NCBI GenBank assembly: GCA_016125085.1 | Contig: WGMM01000018.1 | Coordinates: 1 to 64,000, forward strand | Direction of reading: 5' to 3' | Length of the DNA stretch: 64,000 bases | Source of the DNA: a bacterium | GTDB taxonomy: Bacteria; Planctomycetota; Planctomycetia; Isosphaerales; Isosphaeraceae | Shown here: positions 26,786 to 35,681 of the stretch, piece after piece | Layout: the number at the start of each line of letters is the position of its first letter | Numbering within the stretch: position 1 is the stretch's first letter | The notes under the pieces: model-generated | The model's input: the letters and a program-made list of their open reading frames with translations, nothing else | Told to the model about the DNA's origin: nothing | The model's database searches: none | Made by a program: the position numbers and the translations under genes

Positions 26786-28831
26786 TCAGTCGGCTGCGAG
26801 ACGAATCGGCGGCAGCGGGCAGTCGAGCGAGTCCGCGATGACTCGCACAAGGTCGAATTCCCGGGGCGTGACCACTTGATCCGCTTCGATGATCGCCGCC
26901 GAAGCTCGAATCAGGGCGAGTCTCAAAGGGGCTGGATCGTGCCAGAGCCGTGCGATCGCCGCGTCGAGCCTGTCGGCACCGATTGCGCTTCGGGGCAATG
27001 GATCCATCGGAAATGTCGGAATATGTGATTTCAAAATTTCCGAAGCCACTCGCATGCTTTTGATGACGTCGTTCTCGGACCTTCCGTCGGTGTCGCGGCC
27101 ATGGCCCGACCATGCCACTGCGGAGATCAGAACTTGCGTCGCGGTTTCGACATCCCGGATCGGCCCGCTCGTCGGCCGGAATCGAGCCAGGAACGGGTCG
27201 CGCGAGCGGCGGACCTGATTCAGCAGAAGCCGGCGAACCAGCCATTCACGCATCAGGACTTTCGAATCGGCCATGATCAGCCGTTCCGTAGTGTCGACCA
27301 ATTCGGCCATCTGTTTGCCGGAAAGGTGGCGTAACGCCGGGGCCATGAGTTTGATGAGGTCGACCGGGAACGGTCGCAGGCCCTCAGGCATCGCGTCGGC
27401 CACTCTCGGGTATTCACGACGGAAAATGCCGGGAAGTTCATCGACCTGATCCTGCTGCGGCGAGAGCAACCAGAGCACGATGCACGATGCACTCAGCGGC
27501 TCGTGGGCAAGCTCGTCGATCAGGGCCGGCAGAGAATCGAGGAAAGCTCTGGCATAAGAGAACTGCTCTTCGCCCGGTCGGCCGACGGATTCCAGGCTTC
27601 GATCCAGCCCTGCACGCAATTCGCCGATCGGTCGATCGACGACCCCGGCTTCGGCAAGCCCCGCGACGATCGGCGGGATGGAAACGCCGCCCGGCATATT
27701 CGGAAACCCGGGCAGATCAAGTGGCCCGCGCCTTTTCGGCTTTTCGGCTTTTGCGGAATCTTCCGATGCGTTCCGTTCGATCGCTTCCGGAGCGGGGTAG
27801 ACTCCGTCCCAGTGGGGGTCGAGCCTGCGGATCCGGTCTTCCAGCGGAGGGTGAGTCGCGAAAGGCGAATGGGCCGAGAGCCTGCTGATCGCCTCGCTGA
27901 AGAACATGTGCGCCGTTTCGAGCGATTCCGGATTCTGCACCAGGGCGTGCTGCGACCAGCCACCGATCGCCTTGAGGGCACCTGCGATTCCGTCCGGATT
28001 TCGTGTGAACTGAACGGCCGAAGCATCGGCAAGAAATTCTCGCTGTCGTGAAAGGCTGGCCTGGATCAACCTGCCCAGGAAATAGCCGAGATAGCCGAGA
28101 ATGAACAGGGCCACGGCGATGACGAAGATCACGGCCGTAGGGTCGCCCTTCTCGTCGCGTGATCGACGAGTCGTTCTTGCGTTGCCCATCATGCGCAGGA
28201 TCATACGGCCCAGCATGCTCAGGAACAGCAGTCCGTAGAGCAGCCCGATCATGCGGATATTGAGCCGCATGTCGCCGTTGAGGATGTGGCTGAATTCGTG
28301 GGCGATCACGCCCTGAAGCTGGTCGCGCGTGAGAGTCGTCAGCGTGCCGCGGGTCACGCCGATGACGGCGTCCGTCGGCCTGTGACCGGCCGCGAAGGCG
28401 TTGATGCCTTCTTCGTTGTCCATGACGTAGACCGGCGGGACGGGTACTCCCGAAGCGATCGCCATTTCCTCGACGACGTTGAGCAGCCGTTTTTCGTGGA
28501 AGTCTCGCACGTCCTGAGGCTCGATCAGCCGGCCGCCGAGCGATTCGGCGATGACCGAGCCACCAGACGAAAGGGCGACGGTCTTGCCGAGGCTCGCCAG
28601 GCCGATCAGCCCACTGGTGCCCAGGGTCGTCGTTCCCAGAGCGAACGTCAACGCGGTGGGATCGATTTCGGCCCCCTGCCGGTCCCCCGAGAATACGAGC
28701 ACGGCAACGATCACGTTCAGCGCGACCACCACCGCGAGCACCGCAAAGCCGAACATCCAGATCAGCCGCCGCGAATTGCGGCGAGCGAGATCCTGCTGTT
28801 CGAAGAACGACGTTGGGCCCATTCCGGACAT
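26786..28831 (-). CDS. M48-family membrane metalloprotease (HtpX-like)
   Basis: A 681-residue inner-membrane protease from ATG 28831 (MSGMGPTSFFEQQDLARRNS), with GGGGA upstream. Two N-terminal helices (MFGFAVLAVVVALNVIVAVL; TLGTSGLIGLASLGKTVALS) precede VIAHEFSHILNGD, the HEXXH zinc site, and two further helices (LLYGLLFLSMLGRMILRM; AVIFVIAVALFILGYLGYFL). A conserved SRQREFLADASAVQFTRNP gives the third ligand Glu. The C-terminal 330 residues, beyond the protease, are soluble; the end (ASAAIIEADQVVTPREFDLV, DSLDCPLPPI) looks like a TerB-type helical domain. It lies 109 bases downstream of lemA, a frequent pairing. Confidence 0.9.
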   Translation of the reverse strand: MSGMGPTSFFEQQDLARRNSRRLIWMFGFAVLAVVVALNVIVAVLVFSGDRQGAEIDPTALTFALGTTTLGTSGLIGLASLGKTVALSSGGSVIAESLGGRLIEPQDVRDFHEKRLLNVVEEMAIASGVPVPPVYVMDNEEGINAFAAGHRPTDAVIGVTRGTLTTLTRDQLQGVIAHEFSHILNGDMRLNIRMIGLLYGLLFLSMLGRMILRMMGNARTTRRSRDEKGDPTAVIFVIAVALFILGYLGYFLGRLIQASLSRQREFLADASAVQFTRNPDGIAGALKAIGGWSQHALVQNPESLETAHMFFSEAISRLSAHSPFATHPPLEDRIRRLDPHWDGVYPAPEAIERNASEDSAKAEKPKRRGPLDLPGFPNMPGGVSIPPIVAGLAEAGVVDRPIGELRAGLDRSLESVGRPGEEQFSYARAFLDSLPALIDELAHEPLSASCIVLWLLSPQQDQVDELPGIFRREYPRVADAMPEGLRPFPVDLIKLMAPALRHLSGKQMAELVDTTERLIMADSKVLMREWLVRRLLLNQVRRSRDPFLARFRPTSGPIRDVETATQVLISAVAWSGHGRDTDGRSENDVIKSMRVASEILKSHIPTFPMDPLPRSAIGADRLDAAIARLWHDPAPLRLALIRASAAIIEADQVVTPREFDLVRVIADSLDCPLPPIRLAAD

Positions 28832-28940
28832 CGCCAATCATCCCCGCCTTCGAAATCGAGCGAATTCTCGATTCCGGACCCGTACGGAAAATCGCCGGGC
28901 CGGAATCCTCACGCTTTTCGGGCCTGCCTGACCGTTCGGA

Positions 28941-29540
28941 TCAGAACTTGACCTGCGGAGCCTCGCGAACGGCTTCGCTTTCGACTTCGAAGAGTTCCGC
29001 GGGATAGAAGCCGAACATACCGGCGAAAATCACGTTCGGGAAAACTTCACGCTTGATGTTGTAGGCCGTGACGGCGTCATTGAACGCCTGGCGGGCGAAC
29101 GAGATTTTGTTTTCCGTCGAAGTGAGTTCTTCCTGAAGCTGCAGCATGTTCGTGTTGGCTTTCAGGTCCGGGTAAGCTTCGCTCAAGGCGAAGAGCCGGC
29201 CCAGTGCTCCGCCGAGCTGCCCTTCGGCCTGGTTCAACTTGTTCATGGCGTTCGGGTCGCCCGGGTTCGCGGCCGCTTGCTGGCCAGCGGCCATGGCACG
29301 GTTACGGGCTTCGATCACTTCATTGAGGGTCCCTTTTTCGTGCTGCATGTAGCCTTTGACGGCTTCCACCAGGTTCGGGATCAGGTCGTACCGGCGTTTG
29401 AGCTGGACGTCGATCTGCGCGAAAGCGTTTTTGTAGCGGTTCTTGAGGGTGACAAGGCCGTTGTAAATACCCGCGACGAACAGGGCCGCCAGAGCCACGA
29501 TTCCCAGAATTACGCCAAGCACGATGAGCAAAGCCTGCAT
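28941..29540 (-). CDS. lemA: LemA family protein
   Basis: A 199-residue protein with one N-terminal helix (ALLIVLGVILGIVALAALFV), then the LemA helical bundle: LKNRYKNAFAQIDVQLKRRY, DLIPNLVEAVKGYMQHEKGT, YPDLKANTNMLQLQEELTST, ENKISFARQAFNDAV. I start at ATG 29540 (MQALLIVLG); a longer frame to 29681 lacks the family start. LemA proteins are membrane-anchored partners, often encoded beside HtpX-like proteases, as here. Confidence 0.93.
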   Translation of the reverse strand: MQALLIVLGVILGIVALAALFVAGIYNGLVTLKNRYKNAFAQIDVQLKRRYDLIPNLVEAVKGYMQHEKGTLNEVIEARNRAMAAGQQAAANPGDPNAMNKLNQAEGQLGGALGRLFALSEAYPDLKANTNMLQLQEELTSTENKISFARQAFNDAVTAYNIKREVFPNVIFAGMFGFYPAELFEVESEAVREAPQVKF

Positions 29541-29756
29541 CGGAACGGTCCTCGATTCTTTGGTGTCGGTACGGCTTCTTGCCTGAATCACGGATTCGCG
29601 AACATCGAATGTCACGAAGATCAGGCCGCATGCCGCGCCCGAAATCGTATTCAGAGTATCCGTCGAATTATCGAGCCGCAATCATCGGAATTGTGAAATT
29701 CGGTCCGAACTTACGAAAAAGGAACACTGTGGCCCGGTTCCACTTCGGTTACGGAA

Positions 29757-29838
29757 TGCGTGAGGAGGGAGTCGAACCCTCACACCTTTCGGTACTGGAA
29801 CCTAAATCCAGCGCGTCTGCCAGTTCCGCCACCCACGC
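29757..29838 (-). tRNA. tRNA-Leu (anticodon TAG)
   Basis: The minus strand forms a class II tRNA of 82 nt without encoded CCA. The acceptor is GCGTGGG with CTCACGC (one G-T pair), discriminator A, anticodon stem CTGGA/TCCAG with loop TTTAGGT, a long variable arm and T arm GAGGG-TTCGACT-CCCTC. Anticodon TAG and the long arm fit leucine. Confidence 0.92.
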
Positions 29839-30043
29839 TTGCGATAAAAGATCATACGCGATCTCTCCGGGAATTCGAATTCCAGTCCGGCCGATTCGTA
29901 CGTAACTTTGAGTTTCTGGTATATTGCCGTCAAAATCGTTATCATCGATCATTCTGTCATGCGGATACATTTCTGCCGGGGAAATCACGGTTCGCATCGA
30001 TCGGAATTCACACAATCCGTTCTGTTCAGAGGAGTTCTGACGC

Positions 30044-30454
30044 ATGTTCACGAGAAGGATTCTGTTCGCTTCGGTTCTGTGCCTGGCCGTTTTCGCCGGA
30101 GTTCAGGCGGACGAAGCCGCCGTCAAGGCGCTCCAGGGTAAATGGGGTAATGACGGTTCTGATGGCTTCGACGCCACCTGGACATTCACCGACAACAAAC
30201 TCGAAGCGAACGTCAACGGCAACGTTTACAAGGCGGAATTCAAGCTCGATTCCGGCGCGAAACCGAACGCGACCATGGATATCACGATCACGGAAAGCCC
30301 CGACGGGCAAGGCGAAAACAAGGTCGGCAAAGCGATCTACAAGCTCGAGGGCGAAAAGCTCGTCCTGTGCGTGTCCATGCCGGGCCAGGATCGCCCCACC
30401 GAATTCTCGACGATCGACGAAGTTCAATACAAATTCGAACTCAAAAAGAAATGA
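30044..30454 (+). CDS. Small exported protein, TIGR03067-like
   Basis: A 136-residue protein from ATG 30044, with AGAGGAG about 10 bases upstream and a signal peptide (RRILFASVLCLAVFAGVQA). The mature part begins with AAVKALQGKWGNDGSDGFDA, the LQGxW start of TIGR03067, a domain known from planctomycetes and Solibacter. It then runs as a small beta-barrel-like fold (TWTFTDNKLEANVNG, MDITITESP, AIYKLEGEKLVLCVSMPGQD-RPTEF). Function unknown. A similar protein is encoded at 61537-61974. Confidence 0.8.
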   Translation: MFTRRILFASVLCLAVFAGVQADEAAVKALQGKWGNDGSDGFDATWTFTDNKLEANVNGNVYKAEFKLDSGAKPNATMDITITESPDGQGENKVGKAIYKLEGEKLVLCVSMPGQDRPTEFSTIDEVQYKFELKKK

Positions 30455-30459
30455 CAGGG

Positions 30460-30499
30460 TTCGCCAGGGCCTGGTGCAATTGCCCGGGCCCCTGGCGAA
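30460..30499 (+). terminator. Possible terminator hairpin after the TIGR03067-like gene
   Basis: A 10-bp stem (TTCGCCAGGG with CCCTGGCGAA, 30460-30469 with 30490-30499) six bases past the stop codon. It lacks a T tract, so intrinsic termination is uncertain; it may act as a 3' stabilising hairpin. Confidence 0.35.
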
Positions 30500-30583
30500 A
30501 GTTGCCGGATTTCGAGGTTATTTTCGGGAAGTCAGCTTTTTCGCGAATCGCCTAAATTCGCAAGTTCACGGCATCGGATTTTG

Positions 30584-30612
30584 TTGACACCGAATTCCGT
30601 AGCGGTTAATTT
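30584..30612 (+). promoter_or_regulatory. Strong sigma70-type promoter of an orphan transcript
   Basis: TTGACA (30584-30589, perfect), 17-base spacer, TAATTT (30607-30612, four of six bases). This is the best promoter match I found in the window. It faces a region with no plus-strand protein gene and is followed 230 bases later by a strong terminator. Confidence 0.72.
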
Positions 30613-30618
30613 AAGAGC

Positions 30619-30847
30619 ACAGTGACTCTTCGGACAGTTCGTCCTACGCACACAGATACACTCAGTATCGGTACTTTCGTCTACGACGTGATGCGTCTCC
30701 GGACCTGATTCGACCTTTTGTTCTCGCTCGGTCCCATGAAGCGTCCGGAGCTGGACAAAGATCCGTCACTCACAATATTTCAAGCCTTCCTCGATCGGCC
30801 CTCGAGTCGTCACGATCTTTAAACGTGCACGACTCGAGGGTTTTTTC
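30619..30847 (+). ncRNA. Candidate structured non-coding RNA
   Basis: The interval runs from just after the promoter to the terminator, about 228 nt. It can fold into several helices: AGTGAC (30621-30626) with GTCACT (30765-30770) closing the domain; GGAC/GTCC hairpin (30632-30644); GATAC/GTATC hairpin (30655-30669); CGTC/GACG hairpin (30678-30688); and an 8-bp perfect helix CTCCGGAC (30697-30704) with GTCCGGAG (30743-30750). A GGACC/GGTCC pairing (30701-30705 with 30730-30734) competes with the 8-bp helix. A 28-codon ATG frame (30736-30822) lacks a ribosome site and ends inside the terminator loop. It does not resemble tmRNA, RNase P RNA or the SRP RNA loop; 6S RNA cannot be excluded. The transcription start is inferred. 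Confidence 0.6.
30799..30846 (+). terminator. Rho-independent terminator of the orphan transcript
   Basis: A perfect 12-bp stem (CCCTCGAGTCGT, 30799-30810, with 30829-30840), extended inside by CACG/CGTG, followed by six T (30841-30846). It points to the plus strand; the minus side has no T run, so it is a poorer terminator for the convergent gene that ends at 30861. Confidence 0.92.
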
Positions 30848-30860
30848 GATCCATCGCGAG

Positions 30861-32660
30861 TCATTCGATACCGCGATAAATCAGGCATTCCGGGCCTGAT
30901 GTGACCTTGCGCCATGCTGCGCGCTGGCTCAGAACCTTTTCGGCCTGAATCCTTCGTGGCGACGATCGATCCGTCAGAATAGCCACGACAGTTGCCCTGC
31001 CCTCGGCCGCGGACAGGATCGAATCGAGTTCCTGCTCAGCAATAGCCGGATCGTTTCGAGTTACGGCCAGTGAGTAGGCTTCGAGCGCAGCGGGTTCCAT
31101 CTCCGGAACCATCGAACGAAATCGTAACGGGAAATAAGGATGGGCAGCCTCATACAAATTCCACGAAGCGACATCGTCTGCTCCCTGGACCAGCAGGGCA
31201 TCCGCATGAAGCCGGGGATTGCTTCTGTATGGCCAGGGCACGGCATCGATCAGGGCTAGTATGCGGTCACCAGGGTGAATCGAGTCAGCTTCCGCTCGCA
31301 CGGGTTGTGTCAGGTGGTGCGAACTACGAGCGAAGTCGATCGCGCCCGCCGTCTGCAGAACCCACGCGATCGCCAGAAATCCGGTGGAGATCGAAGATAC
31401 GCGACATTGGACCGTTGAGAGAATCAGCGGAACCAGGCACAGGGCCGCAAGGCAGAATCGCTGCGGCAGGTAATGCCCCTGCTGCGCTCCCAGGCTATCA
31501 GGTCCGATCGTGCCGAGAATCGCCAGAATGGAACCGGCGACGACGAAGCCGAACCATTCCGGCAATCGACGCTGTCGAATACTCGCCGCGAATCGTGCGA
31601 TGCGTTTTGGCGAATTTAAGGGCTCTCCTGATTTCTCGGCTTCGAAATGGCCGGCACCCCCCGGAATGCGATTCGTGACTTCAGATTTCGAAATATCGTT
31701 TCGAATTCCAATGAAACGCCGACGAAGCGCTTCGAACACGACTGCCGAACTCGCCACGGCGATCCAGACTCCCGGCTGGAACGCCAACCCCTTCGCCCCG
31801 ATATCTCCCGTGAAAGGATGCCAGGATTTCGTATGAAGAGATAAGGGGTCGATCCAGCCGAACTGGCGGGCCCAGTTCGAAACGCTCAGTAATTCCGAAC
31901 CGCTCAAGTGCTCCCAGATCGGTTCGAAAGCGCTTCCGCCAGTCAGATTCCGATAACGCAGCCAGAGCGGCGCTGCACAGCCCAGCGATACTGCGATGGC
32001 CACGCGGCGCGCGATCGACCAGCCGGGATAAAATAGCAGCAGACAACCCGCGATGACCCCGCCGATCGCGAATGCAACGAGGTGACAAACGAAGGTCGCA
32101 CACCAGAAGAGGGTGAGCGTGAACCAGCGGAAACAGCCGCCTGACCTGGCGAAAACCAGTAAACGCCCGAGGAAAAACCAGGCCATGCCGAGGCCGAGCA
32201 GGAAGGACGTGAATCCGAACGTCCAGAGCACGTTCGTCGCAAGAGTAGAGATCCAGAGTGCATGGAAAATGGTCCCGGCCCATTCCGATTCGTCGGTCGA
32301 TCCGGCGTTTCGAATCGAGACGACAAGCCACGCGAGCGACATTGCCGGAATCCAGACACCGGCGAGATTCATCAAGATTTCGGCCAGATGGATCGGCAAA
32401 GTCGCACAAAGAGCCATCCCTAGAGCCTGTCCGCTCCAGTTCGGCACCGGTTCGAACTGTAATCGATAAGTTTCGAAAACCGCGCCCGGTCGAGTGTTTC
32501 CGAGCGATTGCATCACCCAGTCGTTGGCGATTTTGGCGGCTGCCAGGTGCGACGGGCCGTCCTGAGTCGCGGCGTCATGGAAGTACGACCAGGCAAAACT
32601 CGCCGGGATCAGCAATATCGCGACGGCGAACGGCAGACTTATCGAAGCAGGTGCTTTCAT
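30861..32660 (-). CDS. Multi-spanning membrane protein, possibly GT-C-like
   Basis: A 599-residue protein from ATG 32660 (MKAPASISLPFAVAILLIPA). The frame extends upstream but that part is polar and atypical. It has roughly ten hydrophobic segments. The first periplasmic-side loop contains HDAATQDGPSHLAAAKIA; an acidic first loop of this kind is typical of GT-C glycosyltransferases and related lipid-linked sugar enzymes, so such a role is possible but not shown. The last 150 residues are soluble (TDRSSPRRIQAEKVLSQRAA). It stands alone between the orphan RNA unit and the DUF1549 gene. Confidence 0.68.
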   Translation of the reverse strand: MKAPASISLPFAVAILLIPASFAWSYFHDAATQDGPSHLAAAKIANDWVMQSLGNTRPGAVFETYRLQFEPVPNWSGQALGMALCATLPIHLAEILMNLAGVWIPAMSLAWLVVSIRNAGSTDESEWAGTIFHALWISTLATNVLWTFGFTSFLLGLGMAWFFLGRLLVFARSGGCFRWFTLTLFWCATFVCHLVAFAIGGVIAGCLLLFYPGWSIARRVAIAVSLGCAAPLWLRYRNLTGGSAFEPIWEHLSGSELLSVSNWARQFGWIDPLSLHTKSWHPFTGDIGAKGLAFQPGVWIAVASSAVVFEALRRRFIGIRNDISKSEVTNRIPGGAGHFEAEKSGEPLNSPKRIARFAASIRQRRLPEWFGFVVAGSILAILGTIGPDSLGAQQGHYLPQRFCLAALCLVPLILSTVQCRVSSISTGFLAIAWVLQTAGAIDFARSSHHLTQPVRAEADSIHPGDRILALIDAVPWPYRSNPRLHADALLVQGADDVASWNLYEAAHPYFPLRFRSMVPEMEPAALEAYSLAVTRNDPAIAEQELDSILSAAEGRATVVAILTDRSSPRRIQAEKVLSQRAAWRKVTSGPECLIYRGIE

Positions 32661-33002
32661 TCCGTGGTCAGCATCCCGTGGCGGACATCGCGTCGACCGG
32701 ATTCGAACGCTCCAAGACCGACAACCTTCCGGAGATGCGAAGCCGCATCGAAAATTCGAATCACGCGATTTCGCTTTACGGTAGTCGTCCTGCGTAATAT
32801 ATTCAATAAGTTCCCTTCGAGCTTCGCGGTCCTCGCAATGCTCAGAGTCCTGCCACCGGATTCGTTCCCGCATTCCGGAGCCATCGCCTTGTCCCGTTCC
32901 TACTCCCCTGCCTCGGCCTGGTTGAAAGTGGCTTGCCACTTATCTCTCGGCAAAAGCGATCATCCAGTCGTCGATCGATTTCCATCGACCTGGCCCTTAC
33001 CG
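32661..33002. other. Divergent intergenic region
   Basis: Lies between the membrane protein gene and the DUF1549/DUF1553 gene. It is AT-richer near 32790-32820 (TAATATATTCAATAAG), a possible promoter area for either side, but no clear -35/-10 pair is seen. The plus frame is open throughout (from 32508), so the N-terminus of the next protein could start earlier than annotated. Confidence 0.35.
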
Positions 33003-35675
33003 TTGCGTATTCGGCGCTCAATTTTGTCGATATGCATGGCGATCGCCTTGTCCACCGCGGCCATGGCTGACGAAAAGCCTTCCGCGGCGGTTCCGGAAGG
33101 TACGTCGTCCTTGGTCTTCGAGCGGGACGTGCGCCCGATCCTGAAAACGCACTGTATCGGCTGCCATGGCGAATCGAAGACCGAAGCCGGGCTCGACCTG
33201 CGTCTACGGCGGACGGCTCTGCACGGCGGCAAAACCGGGCCCGCGATCGTTCCGGGCCAGGGCGAGGAGAGCCCGCTTTGGGCTCGCATGATCGATGGAG
33301 AAATGCCTCCGGAGCACATCAAGGTACGGCCGACCGAGGCGCAGATCGAGACGGTCAAGGCCTGGATCGATTCCGGGGCGATGACAGCACGCCCGGAGCC
33401 CGAAAGCGTAACCGATATTCCGGAAATTCTACCTGAAGAGCGACTCCACTGGGCTTATCGGCCGCTTCGAAAGCCGCCCGTGCCCGTGGTCTCCGATGGC
33501 GACACTGCGCCGATATCGCCGATCGATGCGTTTCTGCTTGCGGAACTCAGAAAGAACGGGCTCGGTTTTGCGGAACAGGCGGCACCTCTTTCGCTGCTGA
33601 GGCGGCTCAGCTTCGACCTGACGGGCCTGCCCCCTTCGCCCGAAGCGATCGCGGCTTTCAGCGATCCGGCTGATTCGATGACTTCCTGGCCCGACTGGGT
33701 CGACCGTTATCTCGCGAACCCTCGATATGGCGAGCAATGGGCCCGCCACTGGCTGGACGTAGCCGGTTATGCCGATTCCGAAGGCGGAAACGAACTCGAC
33801 ACTGTGCGTGCCGACGCCTGGCGCTTTCGGGATTACGTCATTCAAGCGTTCAATCGCGACAAGCCGTTCGATCGATTCGTCACCGAGCAACTGGCTGGCG
33901 ACGAACTGGTGGGCTATCCCCTGCCCAAACGTCCAACGCCCGAACAGGCCGAACTGCTGGCAGCGACCGGGTTTCTACGCATGGCTCCCGACCCGACCGG
34001 CCGGGGTGAGGACAACACTCCAGCACTGCGGAATCAGGTCGTTTCGGACACGGTCAAGATCGTCTCGTCCGCCTTCTATGGCCTGACGGTCGGCTGCGCC
34101 GAATGCCACAACCACCGATACGATCCGATTCTTCAGGCAGATTTTTACAGGCTCCGGGCCGTATTCGAGCCCGGGTTCGACCCTGCCCGCTGGAAGACGC
34201 CGCCGCAGCGGACACTGGCGTTCGTGAAGCCCGGTGCCGAGACGAAAACGGCGGAAGTCGAGGCCGCCCTCGTCCCGGCCCGAAAGAAGCTCGACGAAGC
34301 CGTCGAGAAGGCCCGCAAGCATGTCTTCGAGGACGAACTCAAGAAACTGACCAGCGATGATCAGCGGGCCCTGGCTCGATCCGCGTGGCCGAAAAAGGAA
34401 AAAGACCGGACGGCCGAGGAGAAGAAGCTGATCGAGGACCACCCGAACGTCGACGTGCCGAAGTCCATCGGGGCCTTGAAGCTGTATCTGGAACTCGATA
34501 AGGCCTACAAGCCTTTCAACGATGCGATCGAGGCCGAAGAGAAAGCGATCGCCGCGATCCAGTCAAAGCGTCCCGCGCCGGATACGTTCCGGGCTTTCGT
34601 GGAAGCGGATCCCGCTCGGGCGAAGCCGCCCGAAACGCGGCTGCTGCATCGCGGCGATGTCGAAAGCCCGGGTAACCCGGTATCGATCGGCGACCTTACC
34701 GTGCTGTACGAATCGCCGGCTGAGGCCGATCTGGAGCCGGTTTCCGGGCTCAAGTCGACTGGCCGGCGCCTGGCCCTGGCGGAACGATTGACTTCGGGCG
34801 AACATCCGCTGCTGGCCCGCGTGATCGTCAACCGGGTCTGGCTGCAGCATTTCGGCCGAGGTCTCGTGGATACTCCGGGCGATTTCGGGTCGCAGGGCGG
34901 CAAGCCGACGCATCCGGAACTGCTGGACTGGCTCGCCGTCGATTTCATGGAAAACGGCTGGAGCCTGAAGCGGCTGCACCGGCAGATCCTGACGAGCCGG
35001 GCCTGGCGGCAAAGTGCGGTGAAGCGGCCCGAGGCCGAACGAGTCGATCCGGAAAATCGCCTGTGGCACAGGGCCGATTTGAGACGCCTGCCCGCCGAGA
35101 ATGTGCGTGATGCCTTGCTTTCCGCCGCGGGAGAGCTGCGGTCGCAGGCCTTCGGGCCACCCGTCACGGTCGCGGTCACCGAGGATGGCCAGCCTCAGGT
35201 GCAGGGCACGCCCGACCAGGTGTACCGGCGAACGATCTATCTGCAGGTGCTGCGGCAATCGCCCTTGCCTTCGCTGGAAGCGTTCGACGCGCCCCGGCTC
35301 GACCCGAATTGCGAAATCCGCCAAGCCTCGAACGTGCCGACTCAGGCGCTCTGGATGATGAACGACGCATTCGTCGGCCGCATGGCCGAACGGTTCGCCG
35401 CACGGCTTGCGAATGAGGCCGCCGACGACGAATCTCGTATTCGAATGGCCTGCACCGCCGCGTGGGGAAGGCTGCCGACAACGGCCGAATCGAAAGCGAT
35501 GATGGCGTTTCTCGACGAGCACAAGAACGAAATTCTGGGCAACAAGGCAGCGCCGGATGCCCGTAAAAGCCGCCCCGAGGCGATCGTGACCGAAAAGCCG
35601 CCTGAGCGCTTCGATGCCTGGACCCGGCTATGCCAGACACTGTTTCAGGCCAACGCGTTCCTCTATCTGGACTGA
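33003..35675 (+). CDS. Planctomycete cytochrome c / DUF1549 / DUF1553 protein
   Basis: An exported protein of about 890 residues. PSCyt1 is at the N-terminus with a heme-binding CxxCH (FERDVRPILKTHCIGCHGES). DUF1549 (PSCyt2) follows, with IDAFLLAELRKNGLGFAEQA, RRLSFDLTGLPPSPEAIAAF, YGEQWARHWLDVAGYADSEG and VGCAECHNHRYDPI, which has a second CxxCH-like site. DUF1553 (PSD1) has LARVIVNRVWLQHFGRGLVD, GDFGSQGGKPTHPELLDWLA and LHRQILTSRAWRQS. A coiled-coil-like charged region separates DUF1549 from DUF1553. I prefer a TTG start at 33003, which gives a normal signal peptide (IRRSILSICMAIALSTAAMA); ATG 33036 or ATG 32838 are alternatives. The stop is 6 bases before the DUF1501 partner. Confidence 0.9.
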   Translation: MRIRRSILSICMAIALSTAAMADEKPSAAVPEGTSSLVFERDVRPILKTHCIGCHGESKTEAGLDLRLRRTALHGGKTGPAIVPGQGEESPLWARMIDGEMPPEHIKVRPTEAQIETVKAWIDSGAMTARPEPESVTDIPEILPEERLHWAYRPLRKPPVPVVSDGDTAPISPIDAFLLAELRKNGLGFAEQAAPLSLLRRLSFDLTGLPPSPEAIAAFSDPADSMTSWPDWVDRYLANPRYGEQWARHWLDVAGYADSEGGNELDTVRADAWRFRDYVIQAFNRDKPFDRFVTEQLAGDELVGYPLPKRPTPEQAELLAATGFLRMAPDPTGRGEDNTPALRNQVVSDTVKIVSSAFYGLTVGCAECHNHRYDPILQADFYRLRAVFEPGFDPARWKTPPQRTLAFVKPGAETKTAEVEAALVPARKKLDEAVEKARKHVFEDELKKLTSDDQRALARSAWPKKEKDRTAEEKKLIEDHPNVDVPKSIGALKLYLELDKAYKPFNDAIEAEEKAIAAIQSKRPAPDTFRAFVEADPARAKPPETRLLHRGDVESPGNPVSIGDLTVLYESPAEADLEPVSGLKSTGRRLALAERLTSGEHPLLARVIVNRVWLQHFGRGLVDTPGDFGSQGGKPTHPELLDWLAVDFMENGWSLKRLHRQILTSRAWRQSAVKRPEAERVDPENRLWHRADLRRLPAENVRDALLSAAGELRSQAFGPPVTVAVTEDGQPQVQGTPDQVYRRTIYLQVLRQSPLPSLEAFDAPRLDPNCEIRQASNVPTQALWMMNDAFVGRMAERFAARLANEAADDESRIRMACTAAWGRLPTTAESKAMMAFLDEHKNEILGNKAAPDARKSRPEAIVTEKPPERFDAWTRLCQTLFQANAFLYLD

Positions 35676-35681
35676 CCAGCC

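Noticed and set aside
30736..30822. 28-codon open frame in the orphan RNA
   Set aside because: ATG without a ribosome site, and the stop lies inside the terminator hairpin loop. A small peptide is not excluded but is less likely than a non-coding RNA.
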